From: Sinomonas sp. ASV486
GTDB lineage: Bacteria; Actinomycetota; Actinomycetes; Actinomycetales; Micrococcaceae
Length of the DNA stretch: 64,000 bases
Assembly: GCF_030908215.1 (NCBI RefSeq)
Contig: NZ_JAVFJK010000008.1
Location: 109,678 to 173,677 of the forward strand
Direction of reading: 5' to 3'
Shown here: positions 18,518 to 27,662 of the stretch, piece after piece
Layout: each line of letters begins with the position of its first letter
Numbering within the stretch: the stretch's first letter is position 1
Notes under the pieces: model-generated
What the model was told of the DNA's origin: nothing
The model's input: the letters and a program-made list of their open reading frames with translations, nothing else
The model's database searches: none
Program-made: the position numbers and the translations under genes

Positions 18518-19147
18518 CTAGCGGGTGCCGCGGGCGACGCGCGGGAGCGCCAGGCGCTTCTTCGCAGCGCCACGGCGGGGATCACGGTGGGCGAGCTTCT
18601 CACGCAGGAGCGTCCGGCCGCGGTGGATGCGGCTGCGGACGGTCCCGAGCTTGACCCCGAGCGCATCGGCGACCTCATCGTAGGAGAGCCCCTCGAGGTC
18701 GCACAGCACGACGGCGGCGCGGAAGTCCGGAGGCAGCTCCTCCAGGGCGGCCTGGACGTCCAGATCGAGGTTGTTCATCTCGTAGGAGCGCTCGGGGCCG
18801 GGGTCGCGGCCGGGAAGGCGCGACTCGGCGTCTTCGGCGAGCGCGTCGAACCGGATGCGGCCCTTGCGGCGGGCCTGGTCGAGGAAGAGGTTGGTGGTGA
18901 TGCGGTGGAGCCAGCCGTCGAGGGTGCCCGGCTTGAAGTTCTCGAGCGAACGGAACACACGGACGAACACCTCCTGGGTGAGGTCCTCGGCGTCGTGCTG
19001 GTTGCCGGTCAGACGGTACGCGAGGCGGTACACCTTGGCCGAGTGCTGGGTGACCACCTCTTCCCACGTCGGGGGAACCCAGGGCTCGCCCTCGGGGGTC
19101 TCGTGGGGGGTCTGGGTGGCCGCAGCCATTCGAGCTGACACGTCCAC
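18518..19147 (-). CDS. sigE: ECF RNA polymerase sigma factor SigE
   Basis: This 209-aa protein is a group IV sigma factor. Region 2 is [29 protein letters not shown] (shown here in part; [20 protein letters not shown]) followed by [18 protein letters not shown]; region 4 is [20 protein letters not shown] and the HTH with [16 protein letters not shown]. The first GTG (19147) gives 209 aa; an ATG at codon 7 (19129) is an alternative. The gene order O-methyltransferase (divergent), sigE, anti-sigma, tatB matches the sigE locus of Mycobacterium tuberculosis, which controls surface stress, but the htrA protease gene found there is missing. Confidence 0.9.
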   Translation of the reverse strand: MDVSARMAAATQTPHETPEGEPWVPPTWEEVVTQHSAKVYRLAYRLTGNQHDAEDLTQEVFVRVFRSLENFKPGTLDGWLHRITTNLFLDQARRKGRIRFDALAEDAESRLPGRDPGPERSYEMNNLDLDVQAALEELPPDFRAAVVLCDLEGLSYDEVADALGVKLGTVRSRIHRGRTLLREKLAHRDPRRGAAKKRLALPRVARGTR

Positions 19148-19360
19148 GCACCTGCCTTCGCTGCTTCGGTGCGGCGCTGCCGTTCCGTGCTGCCGACCTC
19201 AATGGGGGCCGGTGTCGACGACGCCGCTCGGATACCCCAGTCTGCCAGTTGTCGCTGGGAGTTCGCTCGGTGTTCCGCCCCCAGCGTACAAGGCGCCGCT
19301 TGGCGCTCGAACGATAGGCTTGGTCAGCCCCCCTGACCGGCACCGAGGCGAAAGCGATCC

Positions 19361-19993
19361 ATGAGCTCCAACAAGTCCACCAGTTGGTCCTACACCGAGG
19401 CGTTCGCATCGGAGGACGCGGTGCAGGCAAGGGCCCGCGAGCGGTCGTTCGACCTGGGGATCACGCCTGTGAGTCCGGGGGTCGGCGCAGTCCTGACCGT
19501 CCTCGCCGCGTCGTCGAAGTCCCAGGCCGCAGTCGAGATCGGATCCGGGGCGGGCGTCTCGGGCGTCTGCATCCTGCGCGGGCTGCCCTCCACCGCGGTG
19601 TTCACGACGATCGACCATGACGTCGAGCATCTCAAGGCCGCACGCGAGGCGTTCGCCGAGGCCGGCGTACCCGCGAACCGGGTTCGAGCCATCCCGGGCC
19701 GGGCTGCGGCAGTCCTCCCACGCCTCACGGACGGTGCCTACGACTTCGTCCTGGTCGACGCAGACAAGGCCAATGCGCTGCTCTACGCCGAGCAGGGCAT
19801 CCGGCTGTTGCGTCGGGGAGGGCTGCTCGTGGTCAACGACGCCCTCGACCGGGACCGCGTGTCCAACCCGGCGCACCGCGAGCCCACCACAGTGCGGCTG
19901 AGGGAGCTCCACCGGGCCCTGCGCACGGATGAGCGGCTCTGCGCGTCAATCCTCCCCACCGGCGACGGCCTCATCGTGGCCGCACGCCTCTAG
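19361..19993 (+). CDS. SAM-dependent O-methyltransferase (class I, catechol/caffeoyl-CoA type)
   Basis: The 210-aa enzyme has the family-3 O-methyltransferase signature: AAVEIGSGAGVSGVCILRGL for SAM binding, an acidic residue in FTTIDHDVEHL, and FVLVDADKANALLYAEQGI with the metal-binding aspartates. A late NDALDRDRV is the usual third metal-ligand region. The substrate is unknown. It diverges from sigE, as in mycobacteria (Rv1220c). A TAGGCT at 19315-19320 could be its -10, giving a leader of about 40 nt. Confidence 0.85.
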   Translation: MSSNKSTSWSYTEAFASEDAVQARARERSFDLGITPVSPGVGAVLTVLAASSKSQAAVEIGSGAGVSGVCILRGLPSTAVFTTIDHDVEHLKAAREAFAEAGVPANRVRAIPGRAAAVLPRLTDGAYDFVLVDADKANALLYAEQGIRLLRRGGLLVVNDALDRDRVSNPAHREPTTVRLRELHRALRTDERLCASILPTGDGLIVAARL

Positions 19994-20064
19994 GCCTCGC
20001 CCAGAGCCCTGCGGGGCGCCGCACGGGTCCGGGAACACTGCCGAAGAAGGCCGCCGAGGAACGC

Positions 20065-20096
20065 CGAAGGGCCGGTCCCAGAGGACCGGCCCTTCG
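20065..20096. terminator. Bidirectional hairpin terminator
   Basis: CGAAGGGCCGGTCC (20065-20078) pairs perfectly with GGACCGGCCCTTCG (20083-20096) around CAGA. It lies between the convergent O-methyltransferase and DUF3117 genes and probably serves both. Confidence 0.8.
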
Positions 20097-20128
20097 AGCA
20101 TCAGCGCGGCGCTGCCACCGCGGGTTGG

Positions 20129-20296
20129 CTATTCGGTGACGCCGACGAGGCACTGCTTGAGCTCGGCCGCTTCATCGGCGTTGAGCTCCACAACCAGCCG
20201 ACCGCCGCCCTCAAGGGGAACACGCATGATCAGGCTCCGGCCCTCCTTCGTGACCTCCATCGGCCCGTCACCGGTACGCGGTTTCATGGCTGCCAT
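20129..20296 (-). CDS. DUF3117 small protein
   Basis: This 55-aa protein reads MAAMKPRTGDGPMEV and continues with GGGRLVVELNADEAAELK. It matches DUF3117, a short protein family conserved across Actinobacteria with no known function. The ATG at 20296 has the Shine-Dalgarno-like GGAGGGGAAGAG immediately upstream on the minus strand. Size and sequence agree with the family over the whole length. Confidence 0.9.
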   Translation of the reverse strand: MAAMKPRTGDGPMEVTKEGRSLIMRVPLEGGGRLVVELNADEAAELKQCLVGVTE

Positions 20297-20409
20297 GTGC
20301 TCTTCCCCTCCAGTTGGTCGTCCGCACGATGTGCTGCTGACAACATTACCAGCAGGCATACCCCGTAGTATCCAGCGACCGGAACGGGCGTGCCGATTCG
20401 AAGGCGCTT

Positions 20410-21666
20410 CTACGGCGGCCAGTCGCCGCCTCCGGGGAGCTGTGCCCAGACCCACAGCCACACGACCCACACGATCTGCAGCAGCACGAACAGCACGAGG
20501 GTGGCCCACCGGTACGCGCGTGAGCTGGACAGTCCGGCGGCCGCAAGAGCCAGGGGGAACAGCGGCAGCATCATGCGGAACGTGCTGGTCTGAGGGTGGA
20601 GGAACGCGAGGAGATAAACCACGTAGGCCACGCACCACATCTCCATCTCGAGGCCGATGCGCCGCACGTGTGCACTCGTGAAGTACAGGGCCGCGAGTGC
20701 CACAAAGGCGAAGGGTGCGACAAGCCCCAGCGCCGGGCCGAACAGGTACTGGCCGGTATCGAACCAAGGCAGGAACGGGATCAGCGTCCCGCCACCGCGC
20801 CAGACGGTCTCGGTCGCCGTGTACGCGTCAGGCTGGCCGGTCGCGATCCAGGCGATGGCCGGCCACGCCATCGCCGCGGCGACCGCGGCGATGCCGAGCG
20901 CGAACAGGCGGCCCAGCTCGCCCGGCGTCGTGCCCTCCGCCCGACGGCGGGCGAGCCTGACGAGGAAGAGCATGCCGATCATCAGGGCGAAGGGGACCCC
21001 GACGGGGCGCGTGAGCGCCATGACCACGACGACCGGTATCGCCGAGAGGTACCTGCGTTCGACGATCCAGAGGAGGGCCCAGGCCAGGAAGAGCAGTCCG
21101 AGTGATTCTGCGTAAGGGATCTGCAGGATCGCCGAGATCGGGAAGAACGCCACCAGTGCCACGCCCCAGAGCGCGTCCGCGTGGTCTGCGCGGTGGCGGA
21201 ACAGACGGTAGAGCACGACGGCGGCGGCGAACCCCGCGAGGAGCGCCACGACCTGTGCCCACGCCTGCCAAGGCATCCCGGGAATGCCGGCCAGAGCGCG
21301 CACGAACAGGGGGAAGACCGGGTAGAACGCCCAGCTGTTCTGCTCCACCTCTCCCGTCGCCGCGTGCGGGAGAACCGAGGGGTAGCCGTTCTGCACGATC
21401 CGGCCATACCACTCCGAGTCCCAGATCTGGACGAAGTGCCAGTAGTCGGGCACCGGCGGGAACCAGGGGTTGGTGCCCTGCTGGAGCGCGGCCGCGGAGA
21501 GGATGCAGAAGCTCGTCACGCGGCTTGCCGCGTAGACGGCGAGGACCTGGACCCACCACGGGAGCGCCTTGAACCTGCCCGCGGCCCCGCGCACCCATCT
21601 TCCGAGCGCAGCGTGAAGCCCGGTCGGGCGGATTTCCTGGGGCACGCGCTCCGTGTCAGCCGTCAT
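20410..21666 (-). CDS. Multi-pass membrane glycosyltransferase (PIG-V/GT-C mannosyltransferase-like)
   Basis: This 418-aa protein has about 9-10 transmembrane segments. An early luminal loop holds WDSEWYGRIVQNGYP with an acidic pair, and AFYPVFPLFVRAL follows; both are features of the PIG-V-type GT-C family that uses lipid-linked mannose. The role would be in envelope glycolipid or glycoprotein assembly. I chose the ATG at 21666 (MTADTERV). It overlaps the preceding gene by 11 bp, so they form an operon with the LOG-family gene. Substrate unknown. Confidence 0.7.
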   Translation of the reverse strand: MTADTERVPQEIRPTGLHAALGRWVRGAAGRFKALPWWVQVLAVYAASRVTSFCILSAAALQQGTNPWFPPVPDYWHFVQIWDSEWYGRIVQNGYPSVLPHAATGEVEQNSWAFYPVFPLFVRALAGIPGMPWQAWAQVVALLAGFAAAVVLYRLFRHRADHADALWGVALVAFFPISAILQIPYAESLGLLFLAWALLWIVERRYLSAIPVVVVMALTRPVGVPFALMIGMLFLVRLARRRAEGTTPGELGRLFALGIAAVAAAMAWPAIAWIATGQPDAYTATETVWRGGGTLIPFLPWFDTGQYLFGPALGLVAPFAFVALAALYFTSAHVRRIGLEMEMWCVAYVVYLLAFLHPQTSTFRMMLPLFPLALAAAGLSSSRAYRWATLVLFVLLQIVWVVWLWVWAQLPGGGDWPP

Positions 21667-22015
21667 GCACCGCACCGTCCGCGCCTCCGGGGCGGATGCC
21701 AGAGGCCCTCGTCGACTTCAGCTGGGCCGTCAAGGCCTCGATGAGAGCCGCCTGGACGCCGATCCGGTCCCGCAGCCTGACGAGCACCTGATCGACCTGG
21801 TCCATACGGTAGCCGCGGAACGCGAGCGCGAAGCGGATCGCGTCGATGTCCTCCGGATTGGGGTGTTCGGGCAGGAGCACCGGCGGCAGGTCGGTGGGCG
21901 GCTCGGCCAGGCCCTCGGGCTGGTTGCCGCGCGAGGAACCGCGCGCGACGTCGACGGCGAACCATGCGAGGCCGCCCGCGAGGAGGATCGCGAGGAAGAC
22001 GAGGAAGAAGCTCAC
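21656..22015 (-). CDS. Single-pass membrane protein with DivIVA-like domain
   Basis: The 119-aa protein has one N-terminal membrane helix (FFLVFLAILLAGGLAWFAVD) and a short domain FALAFRGYRMDQVDQVLVRL, which matches the DivIVA/antigen-84 N-terminal motif (FxxxxRGYxxxxVDxxL). Such proteins place themselves at membranes in actinobacterial growth. I start it at the GTG at 22015, which overlaps the stop of the upstream gene (GTGA); a longer frame exists. The exact function is unknown. Confidence 0.7.
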   Translation of the reverse strand: MSFFLVFLAILLAGGLAWFAVDVARGSSRGNQPEGLAEPPTDLPPVLLPEHPNPEDIDAIRFALAFRGYRMDQVDQVLVRLRDRIGVQAALIEALTAQLKSTRASGIRPGGADGAVHDG

Positions 22016-22887
22016 GCGCCCTCCGCGCTGCCGGGCTCGTCCTCGGGCCACCCCTCGTCGTCGACCTCAGCACTCCCGAACATGCCGCCGCGGCGCTCGG
22101 TCTCGCCCAGACCCGCGAGAACGCGTCGCACGGCCTCGTGCGGGTCATCGACGATCGAGATGAGGTCGACGTCGGACTCGGAGATCATGCCCTCGCCCAC
22201 GAGCGTCCCACGGATCCAGTCCACAAGCGGGCTCCAGAACGCCGATCCGACGAGCACGATGGGAAACTGCGTCACCTTGCCGGTCTGGACGAGCACCATG
22301 GCCTCGAACAGCTCGTCCAGTGTGCCGAGCCCACCCGGAAGCACTATGAAGCCGTGAGCGTACTTGACGAACATCGTCTTGCGGGCAAAGAAGTAGCGGA
22401 AGTTGATGCCGAGGTCGACCCATGAGTTCAGCCCCGTCTCGAACGGAAGCTCGATGCCGAGCCCCACGGACGTGCCCGCGCCCTCGACCGCACCCCGGTT
22501 GGCGGCCTCCATCGAACCCGGCCCTCCGCCCGTGATCACTGCGACGCCGGAATCGGCGAGGAGCCGTCCGATCATGACCGCAGTCTCATAGAACTCGGTG
22601 CCGGGCCTCGTGCGGGCCGAACCGAAGACGCTGACGGCCGGGCCGAGTTCGGCGAGCGCACCGAATCCCTCGACGAATTCGCTCTGGATCCGCATCACGC
22701 GCCACGGATCGGTGTGCACGAACCGGCCGGCACCCTTCGTGTCAAGCAGGTGCTGGTCGGCAGTGCCCTGCTGCGTCTGGCGGCGACGCAGCTCGATAGG
22801 GCCCTTCCTGCGCCACGGAACCTGTGATCCACCGCGCGAGCTGCTCGGCTCGCCGTTCGGAACGCCCTGCTGGGAATCGCTGCTCAT
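22012..22887 (-). CDS. LOG-family nucleotide hydrolase (TIGR00730; cytokinin riboside phosphate hydrolase type)
   Basis: The 291-aa protein has the Rossmann-like LOG fold with [33 protein letters not shown] and the hallmark [17 protein letters not shown] (PGGxGTxxE). Family enzymes cleave the N-glycosidic bond of nucleoside 5'-monophosphates. An N-terminal extension of about 80 polar residues is present. It heads a three-gene minus-strand operon with the DivIVA-like and glycosyltransferase genes and diverges from gluA. The real substrate in bacteria is often not cytokinin. Confidence 0.85.
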   Translation of the reverse strand: MSSDSQQGVPNGEPSSSRGGSQVPWRRKGPIELRRRQTQQGTADQHLLDTKGAGRFVHTDPWRVMRIQSEFVEGFGALAELGPAVSVFGSARTRPGTEFYETAVMIGRLLADSGVAVITGGGPGSMEAANRGAVEGAGTSVGLGIELPFETGLNSWVDLGINFRYFFARKTMFVKYAHGFIVLPGGLGTLDELFEAMVLVQTGKVTQFPIVLVGSAFWSPLVDWIRGTLVGEGMISESDVDLISIVDDPHEAVRRVLAGLGETERRGGMFGSAEVDDEGWPEDEPGSAEGA

Positions 22888-22977
22888 GCACCCAAGGCTA
22901 GTCTCGCTTCAATCACGATTCCGGCATGCGTTCCCTGCGTGAGCCCCGCCCGAGGCAATCTCCGTTACATTTTCTCT

Positions 22978-23733
22978 ATGACAACCGACACTTCAGCGCG
23001 CCCGCTCGTCTCTGTCAAGGACGTGAACAAGCATTACGGCCAGCTCCATGTGCTCCAGAACATCAACCTCGAGGTGAACAAGGGCGAGGTCGTGGTGGTC
23101 ATCGGCCCGTCCGGTTCCGGCAAGTCGACACTCTGCCGCGCGATCAACCGCCTTGAGACCATCGAGGGCGGCGAGATCTTCATCGATGGGAAGAAGCTCC
23201 CCGAAGAAGGCAAGGAGCTCGCCAGGCTCCGCGCGGACGTCGGCATGGTCTTCCAGTCGTTCAACCTGTTCGCCCACAAGACGATCCTCGAGAATGTCAC
23301 TCTCGGGCCGATCAAGGTCAAGGGGGTGGACAAGGCCACCGCGGAGAAGGATGCCATGGCGCTCCTCGAGCGGGTCGGCGTCGCGCATCAGGCACCCAAG
23401 CTGCCTGCCCAGCTCTCCGGCGGTCAGCAGCAGCGTGTCGCGATCGCCCGCGCGCTGGCGATGAAGCCCAAGGTCATGCTCTTCGACGAGCCCACCTCAG
23501 CTCTGGACCCCGAGATGATCAACGAGGTCCTCGACGTCATGGTCCAGCTGGCCAAGGAGGGCATGACGATGATCGTCGTGACCCACGAGATGGGTTTTGC
23601 CCGCAAGGCAGCGGACCGCGTCGTGTTCATGGCGGACGGCCAGATCGTCGAGCAGGCAAAGCCTGAGGAGTTCTTCACCAACCCGCAGAGCAGCCGCGCA
23701 AAGGACTTCCTGTCCAAGCTGCTCACCCACTGA
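22978..23733 (+). CDS. gluA: Glutamate/amino-acid ABC transporter ATPase GluA
   Basis: This 251-aa ATPase drives polar amino-acid uptake. Walker A is GPSGSGKST at residues 43-51, the Q-loop is VFQSFNLF, the signature is [15 protein letters not shown] and Walker B is [14 protein letters not shown]. The chosen ATG at 22978 gives [19 protein letters not shown] (22966-22971) ends 6 nt before it and there is no Shine-Dalgarno, so the operon mRNA may be leaderless. It is first in the order gluA-gluB-gluC-gluD. Confidence 0.92.
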   Translation: MTTDTSARPLVSVKDVNKHYGQLHVLQNINLEVNKGEVVVVIGPSGSGKSTLCRAINRLETIEGGEIFIDGKKLPEEGKELARLRADVGMVFQSFNLFAHKTILENVTLGPIKVKGVDKATAEKDAMALLERVGVAHQAPKLPAQLSGGQQQRVAIARALAMKPKVMLFDEPTSALDPEMINEVLDVMVQLAKEGMTMIVVTHEMGFARKAADRVVFMADGQIVEQAKPEEFFTNPQSSRAKDFLSKLLTH

Positions 23734-23804
23734 CGGCATCTGCCCGCATCAACCCACGCTCGCACCTGGGCCATTTGCGGCCCGTGATGAAAGGAATGCT
23801 CGAA

Positions 23805-24701
23805 ATGGCACTCTTCGGCACCAAGAAAGCCGTGCTGACCGCCGCTACAGCGGTCTTCGCACTGGCACTGTCCGCCTGCGGCGGCACCTCGGGCGGTGGC
23901 GGCGGCTCGTCCGAGTCCGCCGCTCCGTACACGGTCGCCACCAATGTCTCGCTCACGGGCAGCCCCACGTTCGACAAGATCAAGTCCGCGGGCAAGGTCG
24001 TCATCGGCGTCAAGCAGGACCAGCCCGGGCTTGGCTTCAAGGACGCGGCCTCCGGCGAGTACAGCGGCTTCGATATCGAGATCGCCAAGTGGATGGCTGC
24101 CTCGCTCGGCTACAGCCCCGACAAGATCGAGTTCAAGGCGATCCCGTCGGCCAACCGGGAGTCCGCCATCCAGAACGGCGACATCAACTTCTACATCGGC
24201 ACGTACTCCATCACGGACAAGCGCAAGCAGCTCGTCGACTTCGCCGGCCCGTACTTCATCACCGGGCAGGGCCTGCTCGTGAAGAAGGACAACACGACGA
24301 TCAACAGCGAGAAGGACCTCGCCGGCAAGACCGTGTGCTCCGCCACCGGTTCGACGCCGATCCAGAACATCAAGGCGAACTTCAAGGACACCAAGACGAC
24401 CGAGTTCGACACCTACTCGCAGTGTGTCGAGGCCCTCAAGAATGGTCAGGCGGACGCTGTCACGACTGACCAGGCCATCCTCCTCGGATACGCCGCCCAG
24501 GAGCCGGATGCCCTCAAGGTGGTCGGCCAGCCGTTCACCACGGAGAAGTACGGCATCGGCCTGACTAAGGGCGACACAGCGCTGCGCAAGTTCTTCAACG
24601 ACACCCTGACCAACGGCAAGGACACGTGGGCGAAGGTCTACGACTCGACGCTCGGCAAGTCGGGCACGAAGGTCACGCAGCCCGCCGTCGACAACTACTG
24701 A
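23805..24701 (+). CDS. gluB: Glutamate ABC transporter substrate-binding lipoprotein GluB
   Basis: This 298-aa lipoprotein captures the amino acid outside the cell. The signal peptide MALFGTKKAVLTAATAVF ends in the lipobox LSAC with Cys25 as the lipidation site, followed by a Gly/Ser-rich linker. The SBP-bac-3 domain shows VVIGVKQDQPGLGFKD, YSGFDIEIAKWMAASLGY and INFYIGTYSITDKRK. I chose the ATG at 23805, which has AAGGA 9 nt upstream; ATGs 10 and 6 codons earlier are alternatives. A strong hairpin follows the stop. Confidence 0.92.
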   Translation: MALFGTKKAVLTAATAVFALALSACGGTSGGGGGSSESAAPYTVATNVSLTGSPTFDKIKSAGKVVIGVKQDQPGLGFKDAASGEYSGFDIEIAKWMAASLGYSPDKIEFKAIPSANRESAIQNGDINFYIGTYSITDKRKQLVDFAGPYFITGQGLLVKKDNTTINSEKDLAGKTVCSATGSTPIQNIKANFKDTKTTEFDTYSQCVEALKNGQADAVTTDQAILLGYAAQEPDALKVVGQPFTTEKYGIGLTKGDTALRKFFNDTLTNGKDTWAKVYDSTLGKSGTKVTQPAVDNY

Positions 24702-24707
24702 CAGGCA

Positions 24708-24740
24708 CTGGTGGGCGGGGCGATGGCCGCCCCGCCCACC
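24708..24740 (+). terminator. Intercistronic hairpin after gluB
   Basis: GGTGGGCGGGGC pairs with GCCCCGCCCACC around a 7-nt loop. It lies between the gluB stop and the permease gene. It can act as a partial terminator or protect the upstream mRNA, so that more binding protein than permease is made. Confidence 0.75.
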
Positions 24741-24769
24741 GCCGTTTCGGCTAGAAAGCGAAGGCTGCC

Positions 24770-25417
24770 GTGAGCACCCTCTTCGACAATCTCGATCTCT
24801 TCACGACCGGATTCCGGAACACGATCATCCTGTTCCTTGTCTCCGGGTTCTTCGCCCTCATCCTGGGCACGGTCGTGGGCGCAATGCGCGTCTCCCCCGT
24901 CCCTGCACTGAGGGCCTTCGGGACGCTGTACGTGAACGTCATCCGCAACACCCCTCTGACGCTCGTCCTGTTCTTCTTCGCGCTCGGGTACCCCAAACTC
25001 GGACTTCCGCAGATTGATTTCATGACGGCTGCGACGATCGGCCTGAGCCTGTACACCGCGACCTACGTCGCCGAGGTGCTCCGCTCCGGCATCAACACTG
25101 TCCCGGTCGGGCAGGCCGAGGCCGCCCGCGCCATCGGCCTCACCTTCACCCAGACCCTGAACCTCGTGATCCTTCCGCAGTCGTTCCGGAGTGTGCTGCC
25201 GCCGCTGTTCAGCGTTCTCATCGCGCTCCTGAAGAACACCACGGTCGCCGCTGGGTTCTCGGTCGCGGAGGCGGGTGCGATCCGCGCCAACCTCTCCGAG
25301 CGCGGGTACCCCGCCATGGAGGGCCTCCTATGGGTAGCGCTGTTCTTCGTGATCCTCGTCCTGGTCCTCGCCCAGCTGCAACGCTATTTCGAGAAGAAGT
25401 GGAAGGTGGCCCGATGA
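24770..25417 (+). CDS. gluC: Glutamate ABC transporter permease GluC
   Basis: This 215-aa HisM-type permease has about five membrane helices. The conserved cytoplasmic loop that contacts the ATPase is GINTVPVGQAEAARAIGLTF (EAA loop). The start is GTG with GAAAGCGAAGG upstream. Its stop overlaps the gluD start (ATGA), so the two half-permeases are coupled. Confidence 0.9.
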   Translation: MSTLFDNLDLFTTGFRNTIILFLVSGFFALILGTVVGAMRVSPVPALRAFGTLYVNVIRNTPLTLVLFFFALGYPKLGLPQIDFMTAATIGLSLYTATYVAEVLRSGINTVPVGQAEAARAIGLTFTQTLNLVILPQSFRSVLPPLFSVLIALLKNTTVAAGFSVAEAGAIRANLSERGYPAMEGLLWVALFFVILVLVLAQLQRYFEKKWKVAR

Positions 25418-26286
25418 GCTCCGTCCTCTACGACGCCCCGGGCCGCAAGGCCCGCTCCCGGCACCTCCTGCTGGGAATCGTCGGCAGCGTCGTGATCCTG
25501 GCCATCGTCGCGTTCGTGATCTGGCGATTCGCCGAGTCCGGCCAATTCAGCGCGGCGAAGTGGAAGATCTTCACCTTCCCGTTGGTCCAGCAGACGATTC
25601 TCCAAGCGGTGGGCGCGACGCTCTCGGCGTTCGCGGTAGCCTCGGTCGGAAGCCTCGTTCTGGGCATGGCCCTCGCGATCGGACGGCTCTCGGACCGCGC
25701 ATGGGTGTCCCGGCCGTTCCACTGGTTCACCGAGCTCTTCCGCGCCATCCCGGTCCTCATCCTCATGATGATGATCTACTACGGGCTTCCGCCGCTCTTC
25801 CACGTGAACTGGCCGCCATTCGTTGCCGTGGTCGTCGCCCTGATCCTCTACAACGGTTCGGTCCTCGCGGAGGTCTTCCGTGCCGGGATCGAGGCGCTCC
25901 CCAAGGGCCAGAGCGAGGCTGGTTATGCGATCGGCCTGCGCAAGTCCCAGGTCATGCAGAGCATCCTCCTGCCCCAGGCCGTGCGCTCGATGCTTCCCGT
26001 GATCATCTCGCAGCTCGTAGTGACCCTCAAGGACACGGCGCTCGGCTTCATCGTGACGTACAACGAGATCCTGTTCCAGGCGAAGTACTTCGGCTCGCAG
26101 GCGCAGTACGGCTCCCCCATCGTGCCGGCTGCGCTCGTTGCCGGCGTGCTGTACGTGGGCATGTGCCTCATCCTCTCGGGCCTCGCGAAGTACGCCGAGA
26201 GCCGCCTACGGGCCAGCCAGCGGGTGGCGAAGCCCAAGAAGGGCACCCCCACGGCCGCCGCCGAGGCTGCGGCAACGGGCATCTGA
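25414..26286 (+). CDS. gluD: Glutamate ABC transporter permease GluD
   Basis: The 290-aa second permease subunit has an N-terminal cytoplasmic leader, membrane helices from about residue 24, and the EAA loop GIEALPKGQSEAGYAIGLRK. The tail is Lys/Ala-rich. It pairs with GluC to form the membrane channel for GluA and GluB. It starts at ATG 25414, four bases into the gluC stop overlap. The convergent dapE gene follows after a hairpin-rich spacer. Confidence 0.9.
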   Translation: MSSVLYDAPGRKARSRHLLLGIVGSVVILAIVAFVIWRFAESGQFSAAKWKIFTFPLVQQTILQAVGATLSAFAVASVGSLVLGMALAIGRLSDRAWVSRPFHWFTELFRAIPVLILMMMIYYGLPPLFHVNWPPFVAVVVALILYNGSVLAEVFRAGIEALPKGQSEAGYAIGLRKSQVMQSILLPQAVRSMLPVIISQLVVTLKDTALGFIVTYNEILFQAKYFGSQAQYGSPIVPAALVAGVLYVGMCLILSGLAKYAESRLRASQRVAKPKKGTPTAAAEAAATGI

Positions 26287-26344
26287 CCCACTCCAAGAGT
26301 CACCTTTCTGGAGTCCAGCTTCTGGAGGTCAGCTCCTGAGAGTC

Positions 26345-26399
26345 ACGTTCTGGGGGTCGTCTCCCGCGGGTCATCCGCAGGAGACGACCCCCAGAACGT
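26345..26399. terminator. Large hairpin between convergent gluD and dapE
   Basis: ACGTTCTGGGGGTCGTCTCC (26345-26364) pairs perfectly over 20 bp with the segment at 26380-26399; the inner GCGG/CCGC (26366-26369 and 26375-26378) extends it. Upstream, the phrase TTCTGG..GTC recurs at about 26308, 26323 and 26348, so the left arm seems to belong to a small degenerate repeat. It probably terminates both genes. Confidence 0.75.
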
Positions 26400-26444
26400 T
26401 CTCGTGGCAGGGCGATGGGGCCGTACTCAACGGATACCGCGGGG

Positions 26445-27611
26445 CTAGGCGGTGAGCCAGACCTCGAGTGCGGACAGACAGGCGCGGATGTCCTCGGCGG
26501 CCACTCGCTCGTCATCCTTGTGCGCGAGGAGCGCGTCCCCCGGGCCGAAGTTCACCGCCGGGACCCCGAGCTCGGAGAACCGGGCCACATCAGTCCAGCC
26601 ATACTTGGGCAGCGGCTCCCGGCCCACGACGGCGACGAACGCGGCGGCCGCCGGGTGGGTGAGCCCCGGCCGGGCACCCGGTGCGCCGTCGGTGCGGACC
26701 ACGTCGAAGCCGTCCAGGAGTGCGCCCACAAGAGCCTCGGCCTCGTCGAGGCTCTTGTCGGGCGCGAAGCGGTAGTTGATCGTCACGACGCAGCGGTCGG
26801 GGATGACATTGCCCGCGGTTCCGCCCGAGATCCCGACCGCGTTGAGGCTCTCGCGGTAGTCGAGGCCGTCGACGGTCACCGTGGCGGGCTCGTAGGCCGC
26901 GAGCCGGGCGAGAATCGGCGCCGCAGCGTGGATCGCATTCTTCCCCATCCACGCCCGTGCCGAATGCGCCGCCTCCCCGACCGTCGTGGCTTCGACCCGG
27001 AGCGTGCCGTTGCAGCCGCCCTCTACGGTGCCGTTGGTCGGCTCGAGAAGGATGGCAAAGTCGCCGGCGAGCAGGTCCGGACGGTTGAGCGCCAGCCTTC
27101 CAAGCCCGCTCTTGGCGGCTTCGACTTCTTCGTGGTCGTAGAAGACGAACGTGACATCGCGCCCAGCTGTCGCAGCAGCGGCAGGCGCGCCGGCGCCGTC
27201 GTGCGCGGTGCCCGCGTTCGAAGGGAAGAGGCGGGCCGCGAGGGCGAGCTGCACGGCGACGCCGCCCTTCATGTCCGTCGTGCCGCGTCCCCACAGGACA
27301 CCCTCCCCCGGAGTGCCGTCCCACGACGACGGGACTGTGCCACGGGCGCCCGCCGTCGCGGGCAGCGGCACCGTGTCGAGGTGTCCGGCGAGGATGACAC
27401 GATCGGAGTGCCCCAGACGCGACCGCGCGACGATCGCGTCGCCGTCGCGCGTCACCTCGAGCGAGGTCTGCGCGCGCAGCGCCGCCTCGACTGCGTCGGC
27501 GAGCGGCGTCTCCCCGCCGGAGACGCTATCGACGTCGACGAGCGCTGCGGTGAGGAGCGAGACCTCCTGGCTGAGGTTGAGCGGAAGGGCGGGTGAGGGG
27601 GCGGAAGTCAC
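26445..27611 (-). CDS. dapE: Succinyl-diaminopimelate desuccinylase
   Basis: DapE removes succinate from N-succinyl-LL-diaminopimelate in lysine and peptidoglycan synthesis. The 388-aa M20 metallopeptidase-fold protein has the metal site AGHLDTVPL with its His-x-Asp, [19 protein letters not shown] with the bridging Asp, the catalytic [13 protein letters not shown] and a C-terminal metal-binding His in [12 protein letters not shown] chose the GTG at 27611 ([11 protein letters not shown]); longer frames run into the divergent dapD promoter. Divergent arrangement with dapD is typical of Actinobacteria. Confidence 0.92.
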   Translation of the reverse strand: MTSAPSPALPLNLSQEVSLLTAALVDVDSVSGGETPLADAVEAALRAQTSLEVTRDGDAIVARSRLGHSDRVILAGHLDTVPLPATAGARGTVPSSWDGTPGEGVLWGRGTTDMKGGVAVQLALAARLFPSNAGTAHDGAGAPAAAATAGRDVTFVFYDHEEVEAAKSGLGRLALNRPDLLAGDFAILLEPTNGTVEGGCNGTLRVEATTVGEAAHSARAWMGKNAIHAAAPILARLAAYEPATVTVDGLDYRESLNAVGISGGTAGNVIPDRCVVTINYRFAPDKSLDEAEALVGALLDGFDVVRTDGAPGARPGLTHPAAAAFVAVVGREPLPKYGWTDVARFSELGVPAVNFGPGDALLAHKDDERVAAEDIRACLSALEVWLTA

Positions 27612-27662
27612 CCGCCCAGCATAGTTCGAGGGCTCATCGCGCCCGCCGATAGACTGGGGACC

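Noticed and set aside
19250-19280. SigE-type autoregulatory promoter (GGAAC on the minus strand at 19276-19272, then CGAC-like sequence about 17 nt on)
   Set aside because: The -10 half does not match the usual CGTT well and the match is short; chance occurrence is likely.
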